Counted from the stretch's first letter, positions 22,103-30,516 are shown. The stretch: 64,000 bases of DNA from Saccharothrix australiensis (GCF_003634935.1 NZ_RBXO01000001.1:7403501-7467500); one strand, 5' to 3'. The notes: generated by a model not told the origin, from the letters alone. Numbers and translations are program-made.

Positions 22103-22909
22103 ATGTCGACCGGACCGACGCACGCCATGAGCGGCTTGCTGGCCTGGGCGGCGGTGACCGCGCTCGCCGACCACCATCCCATCGGCCAGCTCAGCCCGCA
22201 GAGCTGGGCCGTCGGGGCGGTCCTGGCGACCGGCGCGGCGCTGCTGCCCGACCTCGACCACCCGTCGTCGACCATCTCGCGCACGTTCGGCCCGATCAGC
22301 GCGGGCGCGTCGGCGGCGATCAACTCGATCAGCTCGTTCGTCTACCGCACCACGCGCACCCGCAAGGACTCGAACCGCGACGGCGGGCACCGCGGCCTGA
22401 CCCACACCCTGGTGTTCGCGCTGCTCGCGGCCCTCGGCACGACCGCCGTGGTGCAGCAGTCGCAGAAGTGGGCGCTGCCCGCCCTGATGTTCGTGTTCGC
22501 GGGCCTGGCCGTGCGCGGGATCATGAACGACTGGTGCCCGAAGAAGGACGCCCTGCTCATCACGGTCGTGTCGGCCGCGATCACCGGCATCTGCCTGGCG
22601 TGGACGGCCCGCACCCCGGCCAGCGCGGCGGCGTGCGGGCTGGCGGTGGGCATCGGCTGCGTGGCGCACTACCTGGGCGACGCGATCACCGAGCAGGGCT
22701 GCCCGATCCTGTGGCCGATCCCGCTGGGCGGCAAGACGTGGTTCCCGGTCGCGCCGCCCAAGGTCATGCGGATGCAGACCGGCGGCGCGGTGGAGATGAG
22801 GATCGTCGGCCCGCTGATCACGCTCCTGTCGATCTGGCTGTCCGCGGCGGCGCTCCAGCGGGCGGGCGCGCTGCCGTTCCTGACGGGGTTCGATCTGATC
22901 CCGACCTAG
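22103..22909 (+). CDS. Membrane-bound metal-dependent hydrolase (YdjM-like)
   Basis: This 268-residue protein has several transmembrane helices and the metal-binding pattern of the YdjM / LexA-induced hydrolase family (PF04307): GPTHAMSG, LLPDLDHPSS, GGHRGLTHT and AHYLGDAITEQG. It probably lies in the inner membrane; the substrate is unknown. GGAGGGGG precedes the ATG. Its stop codon lies within a 24-base tandem duplication. Confidence 0.85.
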   Translation: MSTGPTHAMSGLLAWAAVTALADHHPIGQLSPQSWAVGAVLATGAALLPDLDHPSSTISRTFGPISAGASAAINSISSFVYRTTRTRKDSNRDGGHRGLTHTLVFALLAALGTTAVVQQSQKWALPALMFVFAGLAVRGIMNDWCPKKDALLITVVSAAITGICLAWTARTPASAAACGLAVGIGCVAHYLGDAITEQGCPILWPIPLGGKTWFPVAPPKVMRMQTGGAVEMRIVGPLITLLSIWLSAAALQRAGALPFLTGFDLIPT

Positions 22910-22936
22910 ATGTTCGATCTGATCCCGACCCAGATT
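22889..22936. repeat. 24-base tandem duplication at a stop codon
   Basis: TTCGATCTGATCCCGACC and six more bases occur twice in a row (22889-22912 and 22913-22936) with two differences. The first copy ends the hydrolase gene. The 214 bases from here to 23124 hold no other visible feature. Confidence 0.85.
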
Positions 22937-23123
22937 TCGGACACCGGCCATCCGGCGGCTACCCGAGCCTCACCCGATCGGACTAATCTCGACGGGAGCC
23001 GCGGCCGGGTGGCCGGCCGACGCCGATGGCGGGCCCGCGCTGATGGCGGGCTCGCGCCGACCCGCGGTGGGCTCGCACCGGACCGCGGGGGAAGGGACCG
23101 GGATCGATCCTCGTGGACGTGCG

Positions 23124-23609
23124 ATGACGACGTGGCTCGGCCTGGACGCGGGGCACGCCGACCCCCGGACGGCGGACGACACGGCGGTGGCGCTGTACGA
23201 GTCGCTGCTGTTCCACGCCCACGTCGTGTGCGTGCACGCGGTGGAGGGTCACCACGCCATCTCGTTCCGCCTCACCGACGACCCGTCCGAGAACACGGTC
23301 TCGACCCTGCTCGAACGCGGCTACGGCGTCGCCGTGCACAACGGCGGGCTGCAACGGCTGGCCGGGCCGGACCACCTCACCAGGGGGGCGCTGCGGGCCG
23401 CCCTGGCGCACCGGGACCGCAGGGAGGGGCGGGCGCTGCGCTTTCCGGGACGGCGGTCGCTGCGCGGCAGGCACGGGGTGTCGGACATCCTGGCGTTCAG
23501 CGCGATCGAGGAGGTGCTGCCGCACGGCATCAAGAGCGTCGACGCCAGGGGCGACCTCCAGCCGTGCTTCCTCGACGGCCGCCTGGTGCTCGTCTGCCCC
23601 GAGCCGTAG
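23124..23609 (+). CDS. Conserved hypothetical protein
   Basis: This 161-residue soluble protein starts MTTWLGLDAGHADPRTADD. It has His/Cys-rich segments (FHAHVVCVHAVEGHHAISFR) and a basic central part (ALAHRDRREGRALRFPGRRS). I recognise no domain and see no membrane segment. The ATG at 23124 is chosen over an upstream ATG at 23043 because the extra residues look random. No operon partner; the next gene is convergent. Confidence 0.55.
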   Translation: MTTWLGLDAGHADPRTADDTAVALYESLLFHAHVVCVHAVEGHHAISFRLTDDPSENTVSTLLERGYGVAVHNGGLQRLAGPDHLTRGALRAALAHRDRREGRALRFPGRRSLRGRHGVSDILAFSAIEEVLPHGIKSVDARGDLQPCFLDGRLVLVCPEP

Positions 23610-23627
23610 CCCGCGGTTCCGACCCCG

Positions 23628-23885
23628 CTAGCCGGGGTGCGCGCCCGCGGTGTCCTTGATCTGGCCGCCCAGCCCCTCGGCGCTGCGCGCGCAGTGGGCG
23701 CAGCAGAAGAACCGCCCCTCCACCTCGACGCCGTGCCCGAGGATGCGGCAGTCGCAGTGCTCGCACCGGGGCGCCAGGCGCTGGGCGGCGCACTCGATGC
23801 TGTCGAAGGTGTACGCCCCGCCGCCGACGGTGCGCACCTCGAACGCCATCCAGTAGTCGTTCCCGCAGACGTCACATGTCGCCAT
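23628..23885 (-). CDS. Cys-rich metal-binding protein, metallothionein-like
   Basis: This 85-residue protein has two zinc-ribbon-like halves: CDVCGNDYW at the N-terminus and CEHCDCRILGHGVEVEGRFFCCAHC near the C-terminus. The second half matches the layout of prokaryotic metallothionein-like domains, and similar short proteins are common in actinobacteria. It probably binds zinc or copper. The ATG at 23885 begins MATCDVCG. It converges on the preceding hypothetical gene. Confidence 0.75.
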   Translation of the reverse strand: MATCDVCGNDYWMAFEVRTVGGGAYTFDSIECAAQRLAPRCEHCDCRILGHGVEVEGRFFCCAHCARSAEGLGGQIKDTAGAHPG

Positions 23886-24039
23886 GGGCGCAGCGTGCGG
23901 CAGCACCGCGCACCCGGCAACTCGAAACCGGGCCGGGACGTGGGCGATCCCGCGCGACTCGCGCGGTGTGGTCGGTGCCGTGCCGCCTGCGTCCGCCGTT
24001 GGTGTGCCGTCGATGCGGGCGGTGTGCCGTCGATGCCGC

Positions 24040-24114
24040 GGACCAGGCCGGATTCGAACCGGCGTACTCCCGCCCCGGAGGGCACGGGCGCGTCAACCAC
24101 TGCGCTACAGGTCC
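24040..24114 (-). tRNA. tRNA-like gene with non-canonical anticodon arm
   Basis: On the minus strand the 5' and 3' ends form a 7-base acceptor stem with one T-T mismatch. A perfect T arm (GCCGG-TTCGAAT-CCGGC) is present, along with U8 and a D arm GCGC...GCGC with GG in the loop. The anticodon arm does not fold normally: pairing leaves either a G-G mismatch or a 10-base loop around CCTCC, so the anticodon (UCC or a neighbour) is uncertain. CCA is not encoded. It may be a degenerate tRNA or an unusual functional one. It lies in the 448-base gap between genes. Confidence 0.6.
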
Positions 24115-24333
24115 ACGAGCCGTGGCCGGTACCGGGCCGTCGGGCTCGGCACCAACACTAACCACCACCCAGCGCCGGAAACAGAGCCGAAACGGGGCCA
24201 CGCCCGCGTGCCGCGACCCGACCGCACCACGCGGGAACCCGGCCGAGACCCGACCGCACCGCACCGAAGCGCGTCCGCGACCGACCGCACCGCACCGGAC
24301 CGCGCCCGCACCGGTGCCGCTAAGGTCTGCCGC

Positions 24334-25446
24334 GTGCGCGGGGTCGACTACTACGAGCTCCTCGGGGTGGGCCGCGACGCGTCCACGGCGGAGATCAAGT
24401 CCGCTTACCGATCGCTGGCCAAGGTCATGCACCCGGACGCGGGCGGCTCGTCGCCGACCTTCCGGGTGCTGCAGGAGGCGTACGACACGCTCCGCGACCC
24501 GAGCCGCCGCCGCGACTACGACCGGGGCTGGTCGACCACCCGCCCGCAGTCGCCCACGAGCCCGTCGCGTCCCCGCCGGACGGGGCGCACGGGGCGGTTG
24601 CGCGACTTCGGCGACGACCCGGACTTCGTGCCGCCGAGGCCGGTGGTCGACACCGACGAGGTGCCGTGGTGGCACCTGGTCGACCTCGGCCAGCGGGTGC
24701 GCTACGCGCCGGCGTCCGGTCCCGGCCACGCGCCCGCCCTGGCGGCGGTCTGCGGCTGGTTCTTCCTGCTGCTGCCGGTGTTCCTGCTCGACTTCTCGCC
24801 GCTCACGCTCACGTTGTGGCTGCTGGTGGTGGCCGCCGCGGCGGCGGTCGCGTTCCGGTTGGTGCGCCGCTACCTGCGAGCCGTCCGGGCGGACCGGGCG
24901 TTCGCCGTGCAGGTCGACACGGACGTCGTCCACGGCACCCCCGACGACCGCCCGTGCGAGCGCGCCACGGCGGACCTGCTGGCGCGGTACGTCACCCGCC
25001 TGCCCGGCGCGCGGGTCTTCCACGGGCTCGCGTGGCCGGGTTCGGTGTTCGCCGACGTCGACCACGCGGTGCTGTGCGGCCGTCGCCTGGTGCTGATCGA
25101 GTCGAAGTCCTGGCTGCCCGGCCACTACGCGGTGGAGGACGACGGCGTGCTGTGGCGCAACGGCCACCCGTTCCGGGGCGGTGGCACCCGCCTCCCCCGG
25201 ACCCACGCGGCGTACCGGAAACTGCTGCCGTGGCTGGACATCCGCACCGTTCTGGTGGTGTACCCGAGCAGGGCGGGCGAGATCACCACCGATGAGCCCG
25301 CGGACACCCTGGTGCCACCGATGACGCCGGCGCAGTTCGTGTCGGAGGTCGGCGAGTGGCTGTCGGAAGACCCGGCAACAGTGGACCGCGAAGCCTACCG
25401 CCTCCTGCTGGCCCAGGTAGTGCCGATCACCCGCAACACCGCGTGA
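24334..25446 (+). CDS. J-domain protein with a NERD nuclease-related domain
   Basis: This 370-residue protein starts at a GTG with a J domain (about residues 3-65) carrying the HPD motif needed to stimulate Hsp70. A basic linker and two adjacent transmembrane helices (about 130-170) follow. The C-terminal half has a NERD-like core: a DVDHAVL strand and LVLIESKSWLPGHY, which keep the D...E-x-K pattern of PD-(D/E)xK-type folds. The combination suggests a membrane-anchored chaperone partner attached to a nuclease-related module. Target and function are unknown. Confidence 0.8.
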   Translation: MRGVDYYELLGVGRDASTAEIKSAYRSLAKVMHPDAGGSSPTFRVLQEAYDTLRDPSRRRDYDRGWSTTRPQSPTSPSRPRRTGRTGRLRDFGDDPDFVPPRPVVDTDEVPWWHLVDLGQRVRYAPASGPGHAPALAAVCGWFFLLLPVFLLDFSPLTLTLWLLVVAAAAAVAFRLVRRYLRAVRADRAFAVQVDTDVVHGTPDDRPCERATADLLARYVTRLPGARVFHGLAWPGSVFADVDHAVLCGRRLVLIESKSWLPGHYAVEDDGVLWRNGHPFRGGGTRLPRTHAAYRKLLPWLDIRTVLVVYPSRAGEITTDEPADTLVPPMTPAQFVSEVGEWLSEDPATVDREAYRLLLAQVVPITRNTA

Positions 25447-25996
25447 GCCCCTCAGCCGACTCATGACCCACGAAACGGTCCTACGAGATGTAGAATCATG
25501 CCAGTGCGAAGCTCGCCGAAATACCGGACGAATTCGACATGGCCGAACCGTCCTTCGGCTGCACAGGTCAGCCAACTTACGCTTGAAGCTCCTGGCCCAG
25601 CGATACCGCCTGCACTTCATCAGGCGACAACTGGGCCCTGGCCATCTGGCGAATCTTCTTCGAAGTGAACCAGGTGACGACGGGCCTTCGATCCGCGCGC
25701 CCTGAGCCGCGGGTGCGGCCATGTCCTTTGGCCCCGCCAGGCATGCGTGGCCCGACCCGGAGGCCGGCGAACCCCCCTTGTGCACGGACTCGTCCGTCCT
25801 GCTCCGGGCATGTTGCTGGACCAGCACGCCGTCTGATGCATGTCCGAAAGGACAAGCGCCTGCCGACTGCCGGACGACTCCTACGGCTGCCGAGTGGTCC
25901 TGCCGGTCTTCGAAGGCGCTCCGGGATGCGTCAGGCGCGGTAACAACCCTGTCGGCGGCGGCGATTCCCCAGTACATCAATCGAGGGGCAATCGTC
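25447..25996. other. 550-base region without a convincing gene
   Basis: Several short frames exist; one on the minus strand (25577-25855) ends in ARAQLSPDEVQAVSLGQELQA, but I recognise no family. Bases 25806-25825 nearly match the start of the HhH-GPD gene (ATGTTGCTGGACCAGCA is shared with 27378-27394), possibly a trace of a decayed paralogue. It includes the promoter of the next gene. Confidence 0.5.
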
Positions 25997-26776
25997 ATGA
26001 CCTATCCGCAGGGTGCTCCGGAGTACGCACCCGCCGCACCGCAACCCAAGCCGAACAAGTTCGGCGCGCTCGCGTGGACCGCGCTGATCGTGGGCATCGT
26101 GGGCGTCGTCGGCTCGCCCGTCATCTTCCTGAACAACCTGACCGCCGTGGCCGCGTTCGTCGGGGCCGTGCTGGGCGTCATCGCGCTGTTCGGCACCAAG
26201 AAGGTGCTCGCGGGCATAGGCACGGCGCTGTGCGTCCTCGGGATCGTCTTCACGGTCATCGCCCAGCAGGCCGCCGTGGAGAAGCTCGACGAGATCATCA
26301 ACGGCACGACCAACCAGGGTCAGGTGAACGACGGCGACGCGGGCAACGGCCAAGCGACCCGGACCGATACGACGAACGCTCCACCGACCTGGGGCCAGCG
26401 CTACACGTGGAAGAGCGGTCTGGCCGTGGACGTCTCCGCACCCGCCGCCTGCACCCCCGGCGAGTACGCGTCACCGCGGGGCGTCGAGCGAGCCGTCAAG
26501 ATCACCGTCACGGTCACCAACGGCACGGACAAGGCGTTCGAGACGGCGGTGCTGACGATCGGCGGCGACGCCCAGTTCAACGGCAAGAAGGCGGAGCAGG
26601 TCTTCGACTCCAACGGCCAGTGCGGCGGCGGGGGCTTGGACAGCACCACGGTCCTGCCGGGCAAGACCTACACCTACGAGACGTCGTACGCGGTCGGCGC
26701 GCAGCCGGGCGAGTTGCAGGTCGTGTTCCAGCCCGATTTCGGCTCGGACAAGGCGGTTTTCGTCGGCCAGGCGTGA
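25997..26776 (+). CDS. Membrane protein with extracytoplasmic DUF4352-like domain
   Basis: This 259-residue protein has a Pro/Ala-rich cytoplasmic N-terminus and three closely spaced hydrophobic segments (about 18-85), like the DUF4190 layout. An acidic Asn/Thr linker follows, then a beta-rich domain (about 125-259) with VKITVTVTNGTDKAFETAVLTI and a Cys pair. The second domain resembles DUF4352-type immunoglobulin-like folds. A GAGGGG site precedes the ATG. The function is unknown. A large hairpin follows. Confidence 0.75.
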   Translation: MTYPQGAPEYAPAAPQPKPNKFGALAWTALIVGIVGVVGSPVIFLNNLTAVAAFVGAVLGVIALFGTKKVLAGIGTALCVLGIVFTVIAQQAAVEKLDEIINGTTNQGQVNDGDAGNGQATRTDTTNAPPTWGQRYTWKSGLAVDVSAPAACTPGEYASPRGVERAVKITVTVTNGTDKAFETAVLTIGGDAQFNGKKAEQVFDSNGQCGGGGLDSTTVLPGKTYTYETSYAVGAQPGELQVVFQPDFGSDKAVFVGQA

Positions 26777-26817
26777 GCATCGGATGCACGTAGCCGTCTT
26801 TCATGAGACCGCCACCC

Positions 26818-26873
26818 GCCTGGTCGATCAGCCGAACAGCCTCTTCGGCGGCTGTCCGGCTGATCGACCAGGC
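26818..26873. terminator. Large hairpin with 23-base arms
   Basis: GCCTGGTCGATCAGCCGAAC and its complement, with one mismatch in 23 pairs, enclose the loop CTCTTCGGCG. It starts 41 bases after the preceding stop. It probably terminates transcription, but no T-run follows and the arms are unusually long. Confidence 0.65.
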
Positions 26874-27296
26874 GGACGTGCGGCAGCGGACGCAGCGGGC
26901 GTTCGAGGTGATCCCCGGATGTGGACCCAGGAGCGCTTCTCGTACTCCAGTCCGGACTTCGAGATCATCGACACTCAAATGGGTCCCCGAGTCGCGGCGA
27001 GGGCCACACCACCGCTGTGGTAGGCGGTCGCGAATCCCGCGTCGTTCGTCCAGGCGGGCGGGCCCGGAACCAGGGTGCCGGAAACGATCCGGGAGTCGGC
27101 TCGTACGTGAACACCAAGTCGGCCTTCCGCCTCCGAGCCGCGTATACCCTGGTCAGCTCCACGATCAACCCGTTGTCCCCGCTCGATACTCGCTCCTTGC
27201 AATTCAGTCTGGCTGTCCGTCACATTGACTGGGCTGACCACCCACCGCTGGCGCTGGCGCACGGCGCCACCAAGACCACCGTGGGATGCTTCCGCC
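26874..27296. other. Region without a convincing gene
   Basis: Short frames only. A minus-strand frame at 26965-27168 encodes MIVELTRVYAARRRKADLVF and more, which looks protein-like but matches nothing I know; it may be a gene remnant. The 3' end holds the promoter of the HhH-GPD gene. Confidence 0.4.
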
Positions 27297-27875
27297 ATGA
27301 GCCCGAAGCTGTGCCTCGCCCAGGACCAGGAAGCCGACGAACTCCTGTCCGAGAGCCCTCTCGCCCTGCTCTTGGGTATGTTGCTGGACCAGCAGATCCC
27401 GATGGAGAAGGCGTTCAAGGGGCCGAAGGACATCGCCGACCGCATGGGTGGGTTCGACGTTCGTCGGATCGCCGAGGCCGGTGAGGAGGAGTTCGCCGCC
27501 GTCATGGCGCGGACCCCGGCCATCCACCGGTTCCCCGGCTCGATGGGCAAGCGGCTCCAGGCGTTGGCGCGGTACCTCGTCGAGCACTACGACGGCGACC
27601 CCGAGGCCATCTGGACGCGCGACGAACCCGACGGCAAGACCGTCCTCAAGCGGCTCAAGGAGTTGCCCGGCTACGGCGACCAGAAGGCGCGGATCTTCCT
27701 CGCCCTGCTCGGCAAGCAGCTCGGCGTGCGGCCCGAGGGCTGGCGGGAGGCCGCCGGGGCCTACGGGGAGGAGGGTTCGCGGCGCAGTGTCGCCGATGTC
27801 CGGGACAAGGTCACGCTCGCCGAGGTGCGGGAGTTCAAGAAGGCCGCCAAGGCGGCGGCGAAGGAGTCGTCCTGA
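27297..27875 (+). CDS. HhH-GPD-family base-excision-repair-like protein
   Basis: This 192-residue protein belongs to the short actinobacterial HhH-GPD group: ALLLGMLLDQQIPMEKAFKGP near the N-terminus, and a helix-hairpin-helix LKELPGYGDQKARIFLALLGKQLGV. There is no C-terminal iron-sulfur cluster. It lacks the clear lysine-plus-Asp pair of MutY/Nth enzymes, so glycosylase activity is unproven. The ATG at 27297 is chosen over the upstream GTG at 27225 because homology begins there. Its C-terminus is Lys/Ala-rich. Confidence 0.85.
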   Translation: MSPKLCLAQDQEADELLSESPLALLLGMLLDQQIPMEKAFKGPKDIADRMGGFDVRRIAEAGEEEFAAVMARTPAIHRFPGSMGKRLQALARYLVEHYDGDPEAIWTRDEPDGKTVLKRLKELPGYGDQKARIFLALLGKQLGVRPEGWREAAGAYGEEGSRRSVADVRDKVTLAEVREFKKAAKAAAKESS

Positions 27876-28016
27876 CGCGGCGTCGCGTCGGCATCGCCCT
27901 CGACCGGTCGCACCGCGCGCAGGCGGCCTCGGCGTGCGCCCGCATCACCGAGGCCGACCCGATCACCGGTTCGCCGCCGCGAGGGAAGCGGAGCGCCGGC
28001 CGCCCCTGCGGTCACG

Positions 28017-28799
28017 TCACCGGTACACGGCCAAGACCTGCAACACCACCAAAGGCCCGCGCACGACGGCGAGGTCCGCCTCCGCCTTGGCCGCCTGGCG
28101 GCGTTGCCGCCTGGTCAGCGCCGGTTGACCCGGCACCTCCAGCAGCGTGTACTCCCCCTTCCTCGGCACGATGTCGGAAACCTTGCCGAACACCGTCGAC
28201 CGCCCCTCCAACTCGTTGAACCGGCCGCCGATCAGGCCCGCCCTGATGGGCAGCACGAAGGGCGGGGCACCTGAGCCCGGATGCATCACGACGGACACCT
28301 TGTCGCCGATGGCCTCGCGCGCCTCGCCGATCAGGGTGACCATGTCGAAGAACTCCTCGCCCACGTCCACGTTCCCGGCCAGGCCGAGGTGGCTGATCTG
28401 CCGGACGACGTTCCCGATCAGCTGGTACTTGTCGGCGTTCATCATCGCGCTCACCAGGGGTGAGATCTGGATATCCCCTCGCACCTGGAAGAACGACTCC
28501 TCCTCGACGGCCTCCAGCGCGAGCGCTTCCCCGGCCCGGACGTGGTTCACCTCGCCCTCGTCCATCATGTACCGCAACAACCGGCCGAACCGGGCAGCCG
28601 AGGTCTGCCGGACCGTCTTCCTCCTGCTGTCGGACGACGACAAGCCGTTCGGCGCCACCTCGTGACCGGACGGGGTGACACCCGAGCTGTCGAGGGTGGT
28701 GTGCCGGTCCTCCTCGTCGAACAGGCCGCCCTCGATCACGGAGAGGTAACTGTCGACGGTTCGGTCATCGCAGTACAAGAAGTCCCTGAACAGGCTCAT
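28017..28799 (-). CDS. DUF6414-like protein, third gene of a TIR operon
   Basis: This 260-residue soluble protein begins MSLFRDFLYCDDRTVDSYLSVIEGGLFDEE. This matches, from memory, the DUF6414 family opening (FLYLD...V.S...Q.EGG). A middle part contains alternating hydrophobic strands and VMHPGSGAPPFVLPIR. The C-terminus is an Arg/Lys/Ala-rich stretch followed by a hydrophobic beta segment. It overlaps the TIR gene by four bases (ATGA), so the two are translated together. The function is unknown; next to a TIR effector it may sense infection or control the effector. Confidence 0.75.
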   Translation of the reverse strand: MSLFRDFLYCDDRTVDSYLSVIEGGLFDEEDRHTTLDSSGVTPSGHEVAPNGLSSSDSRRKTVRQTSAARFGRLLRYMMDEGEVNHVRAGEALALEAVEEESFFQVRGDIQISPLVSAMMNADKYQLIGNVVRQISHLGLAGNVDVGEEFFDMVTLIGEAREAIGDKVSVVMHPGSGAPPFVLPIRAGLIGGRFNELEGRSTVFGKVSDIVPRKGEYTLLEVPGQPALTRRQRRQAAKAEADLAVVRGPLVVLQVLAVYR

Positions 28800-29758
28800 C
28801 CGCCCTCTCCACCGATTTCCAGGGCATCGGACACCGCTTTGTTGGCCGCCTCGATCGCAGGCTGGAAATCACCGGCCGACAGCCAACCGCCGCCCACCGT
28901 GTCCACCTCCAGGCCCGTGCTCGCGAGCCGGTCTGCCAACGTCTTGCGCTTGGCGGCGGAGCCGTCGAACCGCACCAGCAACCGACCCGAGACATCGCTG
29001 AACGACTTGACCCGGCCGACTTCCACGAGCAGCGTGCGATTGCGGTCGATTCCGTCGGCGATGCCCGCCTCGTAGTAGACGTTCGGCCTGGCCTGCCCCC
29101 GGACCTCGGACTCGTCCGGGCCGTCCGCGTCATCGAGCAGGTCGCCCCGCAAGCGCACCAGGACGTCCGGGGTGAACAGGATGACCACCGCGTCGGACAT
29201 CTCGAACCCACGGGCGACCACCTCCCCCACGTAGGGGTTGGGCACACCGGTGCGGCGGACCGCGTGCGGCCACTCGATGACGCGCAACCCCAGCGAGCGG
29301 AGGAATTGGTGCATCGCCTCGACGATCGCCGCATCACGGCCGTGCACCAGGAAGACGCTCCGCCCGTCGACCCGGTGGCGCACGCCGGGATCACTTCGCG
29401 CGCCGTTCCCGCCGGAGCCCTCCGAGCCGCCCGGCGGTCCACCGACGTGCTCGTCGGTCACGTCCTCGGCCCGGTCGGCCGCGCGCCACTCGACCGTCGG
29501 CCCACCGGCGAAGAGCACCGGCGAACCCCGGTCTTCGCGCTCGATCTCGCGGATGAGCACGGACGACGGCACCGCGCTCGCGGACACCCGCAGCCGGGTG
29601 ATCGAGGACGCGTGGACGGTCCTCCCGTTGACCGTGATGTGGCGACCCTCGCGGTACGGCGCGAGGAACTGGGACTCCAGCTGCGCCGGAGCGAGGTCCA
29701 GTTTCACCTCGTCGTGCCGCTCACCGGCGATCGAAAGACGGGTGTGGAAATAGCTCAC
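28796..29758 (-). CDS. TIR-like (CAP12/Pycsar-type) predicted NADase
   Basis: This 320-residue protein has an N-terminal beta domain (1-75, beginning MSYFHTRLSIAGERHDEVKL) and a Gly-rich linker (about 105-130). A C-terminal TIR-like domain (PF10137 type) carries SVFLVHGRD at 134-142, VIEWPHAV, SDAVVILFTPD, GQARPNVYYEAG with the catalytic-type Glu230, and LLVEVGRVKSFSDVSGRLLVRFDG. The glutamate and phosphate-binding segments look intact. Related proteins degrade NAD+ in CBASS, Pycsar and other anti-phage systems after binding a cyclic nucleotide, but no cyclase gene is present. The GTG at 29758 overlaps the preceding gene by four bases. Confidence 0.88.
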   Translation of the reverse strand: MSYFHTRLSIAGERHDEVKLDLAPAQLESQFLAPYREGRHITVNGRTVHASSITRLRVSASAVPSSVLIREIEREDRGSPVLFAGGPTVEWRAADRAEDVTDEHVGGPPGGSEGSGGNGARSDPGVRHRVDGRSVFLVHGRDAAIVEAMHQFLRSLGLRVIEWPHAVRRTGVPNPYVGEVVARGFEMSDAVVILFTPDVLVRLRGDLLDDADGPDESEVRGQARPNVYYEAGIADGIDRNRTLLVEVGRVKSFSDVSGRLLVRFDGSAAKRKTLADRLASTGLEVDTVGGGWLSAGDFQPAIEAANKAVSDALEIGGEGG

Positions 29759-30516
29759 GGACGCTCTTCCCCGTATTCGTGCCAGGCGCTGACCACGCCG
29801 CCGGCCGCGGCGGTCCGGTGGCACAGGTACTCGGCGAGCTGGTCGGCGGCGGTGTCGAGCTGCGCCGCCACCTGGTAGCGGCTCATGCCGAGCCGCCTGG
29901 CCGCGGTGGACCGGTCGTTGTCGTCGATGAGCACGTGCGAGACGAGGTCGGCCTGTTGTGGCGTGACGACACCCGAGCGCATCGCCTCCGCGAGGACGAT
30001 GTCCGGGTGCCCACCCGCCGGGCGGTGCCGCCGAACCGTCCCGGTGGGCTCCGAGCGGCCCGCCGACCGCAGCTCCCTCCGGCACACCTCGTGCCCCCGC
30101 CGGCGGGCGGCTCCGTGGAGTTGCGCGTAGATCCGCGGTGTCCGGGCCTCCGCCAGGTCGAGTTCCTGGAGGAAGCCCGCGACCACCTCGGATTCGAGGT
30201 CGACGTGGTCGACGGGGAAACGCCCGCGGAGCGCGGTGACGATGTGCCTCAGCCCCGGCCTCATCATTCCGGCGGCCACGGTCGTCCACGGGTCGGGGAT
30301 CGCCTGCGCCCGCTCGACCAGCTCCGCCCACACCGCGTCCTTGGTTATCCAGGCCGTTCCCCGGCGGAGGAGCAGTGCCCGCAGCTCGTCCGGCCGCAGC
30401 GCTTTCGCGGGCAGCCCGCAGCCGAGCGCGGCGCAGTCGAGCAGCACCGGTTTCGAACCGGAAGACAGTGCGAGGAACTCGCGCTCGATCGCGTTAAGGT
30501 GCGATGGCGAAGACAT
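29755..30516 (-). CDS. Sigma-70-region-4-like DNA-binding protein, first gene of TIR operon
   Basis: This 253-residue protein has a helical N-terminal part with ESEVVAGFLQELDLAEARTPRIYAQLHGAARRRGHEVCRRE. A C-terminal helix-turn-helix, RSTAARRLGMSRYQVAAQLD, resembles sigma region 4. A region-2 core is not obvious, so it may be a regulator rather than a true sigma factor. GAAAGG lies 9 bases before the ATG. Overlap with the TIR gene (GTGA) makes this the leading member of a coupled operon that it probably controls. Confidence 0.75.
   Translation of the reverse strand: MSSPSHLNAIEREFLALSSGSKPVLLDCAALGCGLPAKALRPDELRALLLRRGTAWITKDAVWAELVERAQAIPDPWTTVAAGMMRPGLRHIVTALRGRFPVDHVDLESEVVAGFLQELDLAEARTPRIYAQLHGAARRRGHEVCRRELRSAGRSEPTGTVRRHRPAGGHPDIVLAEAMRSGVVTPQQADLVSHVLIDDNDRSTAARRLGMSRYQVAAQLDTAADQLAEYLCHRTAAAGGVVSAWHEYGEERP

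Noticed and set aside
23884-24333. N-terminal extension of the J-domain protein
   Set aside because: The frame is open, but this part crosses the tRNA-like gene and has no protein-like features; the J domain begins right after the GTG at 24334.
26921-27296. Extra upstream codons for the HhH-GPD gene
   Set aside because: Homology starts at MSPKLCLAQDQ; the upstream frames are short and random.
29755-30516. True sigma factor
   Set aside because: A region-4-like helix-turn-helix is visible but region 2 is not, so only a sigma-4-like DNA-binding protein is claimed.
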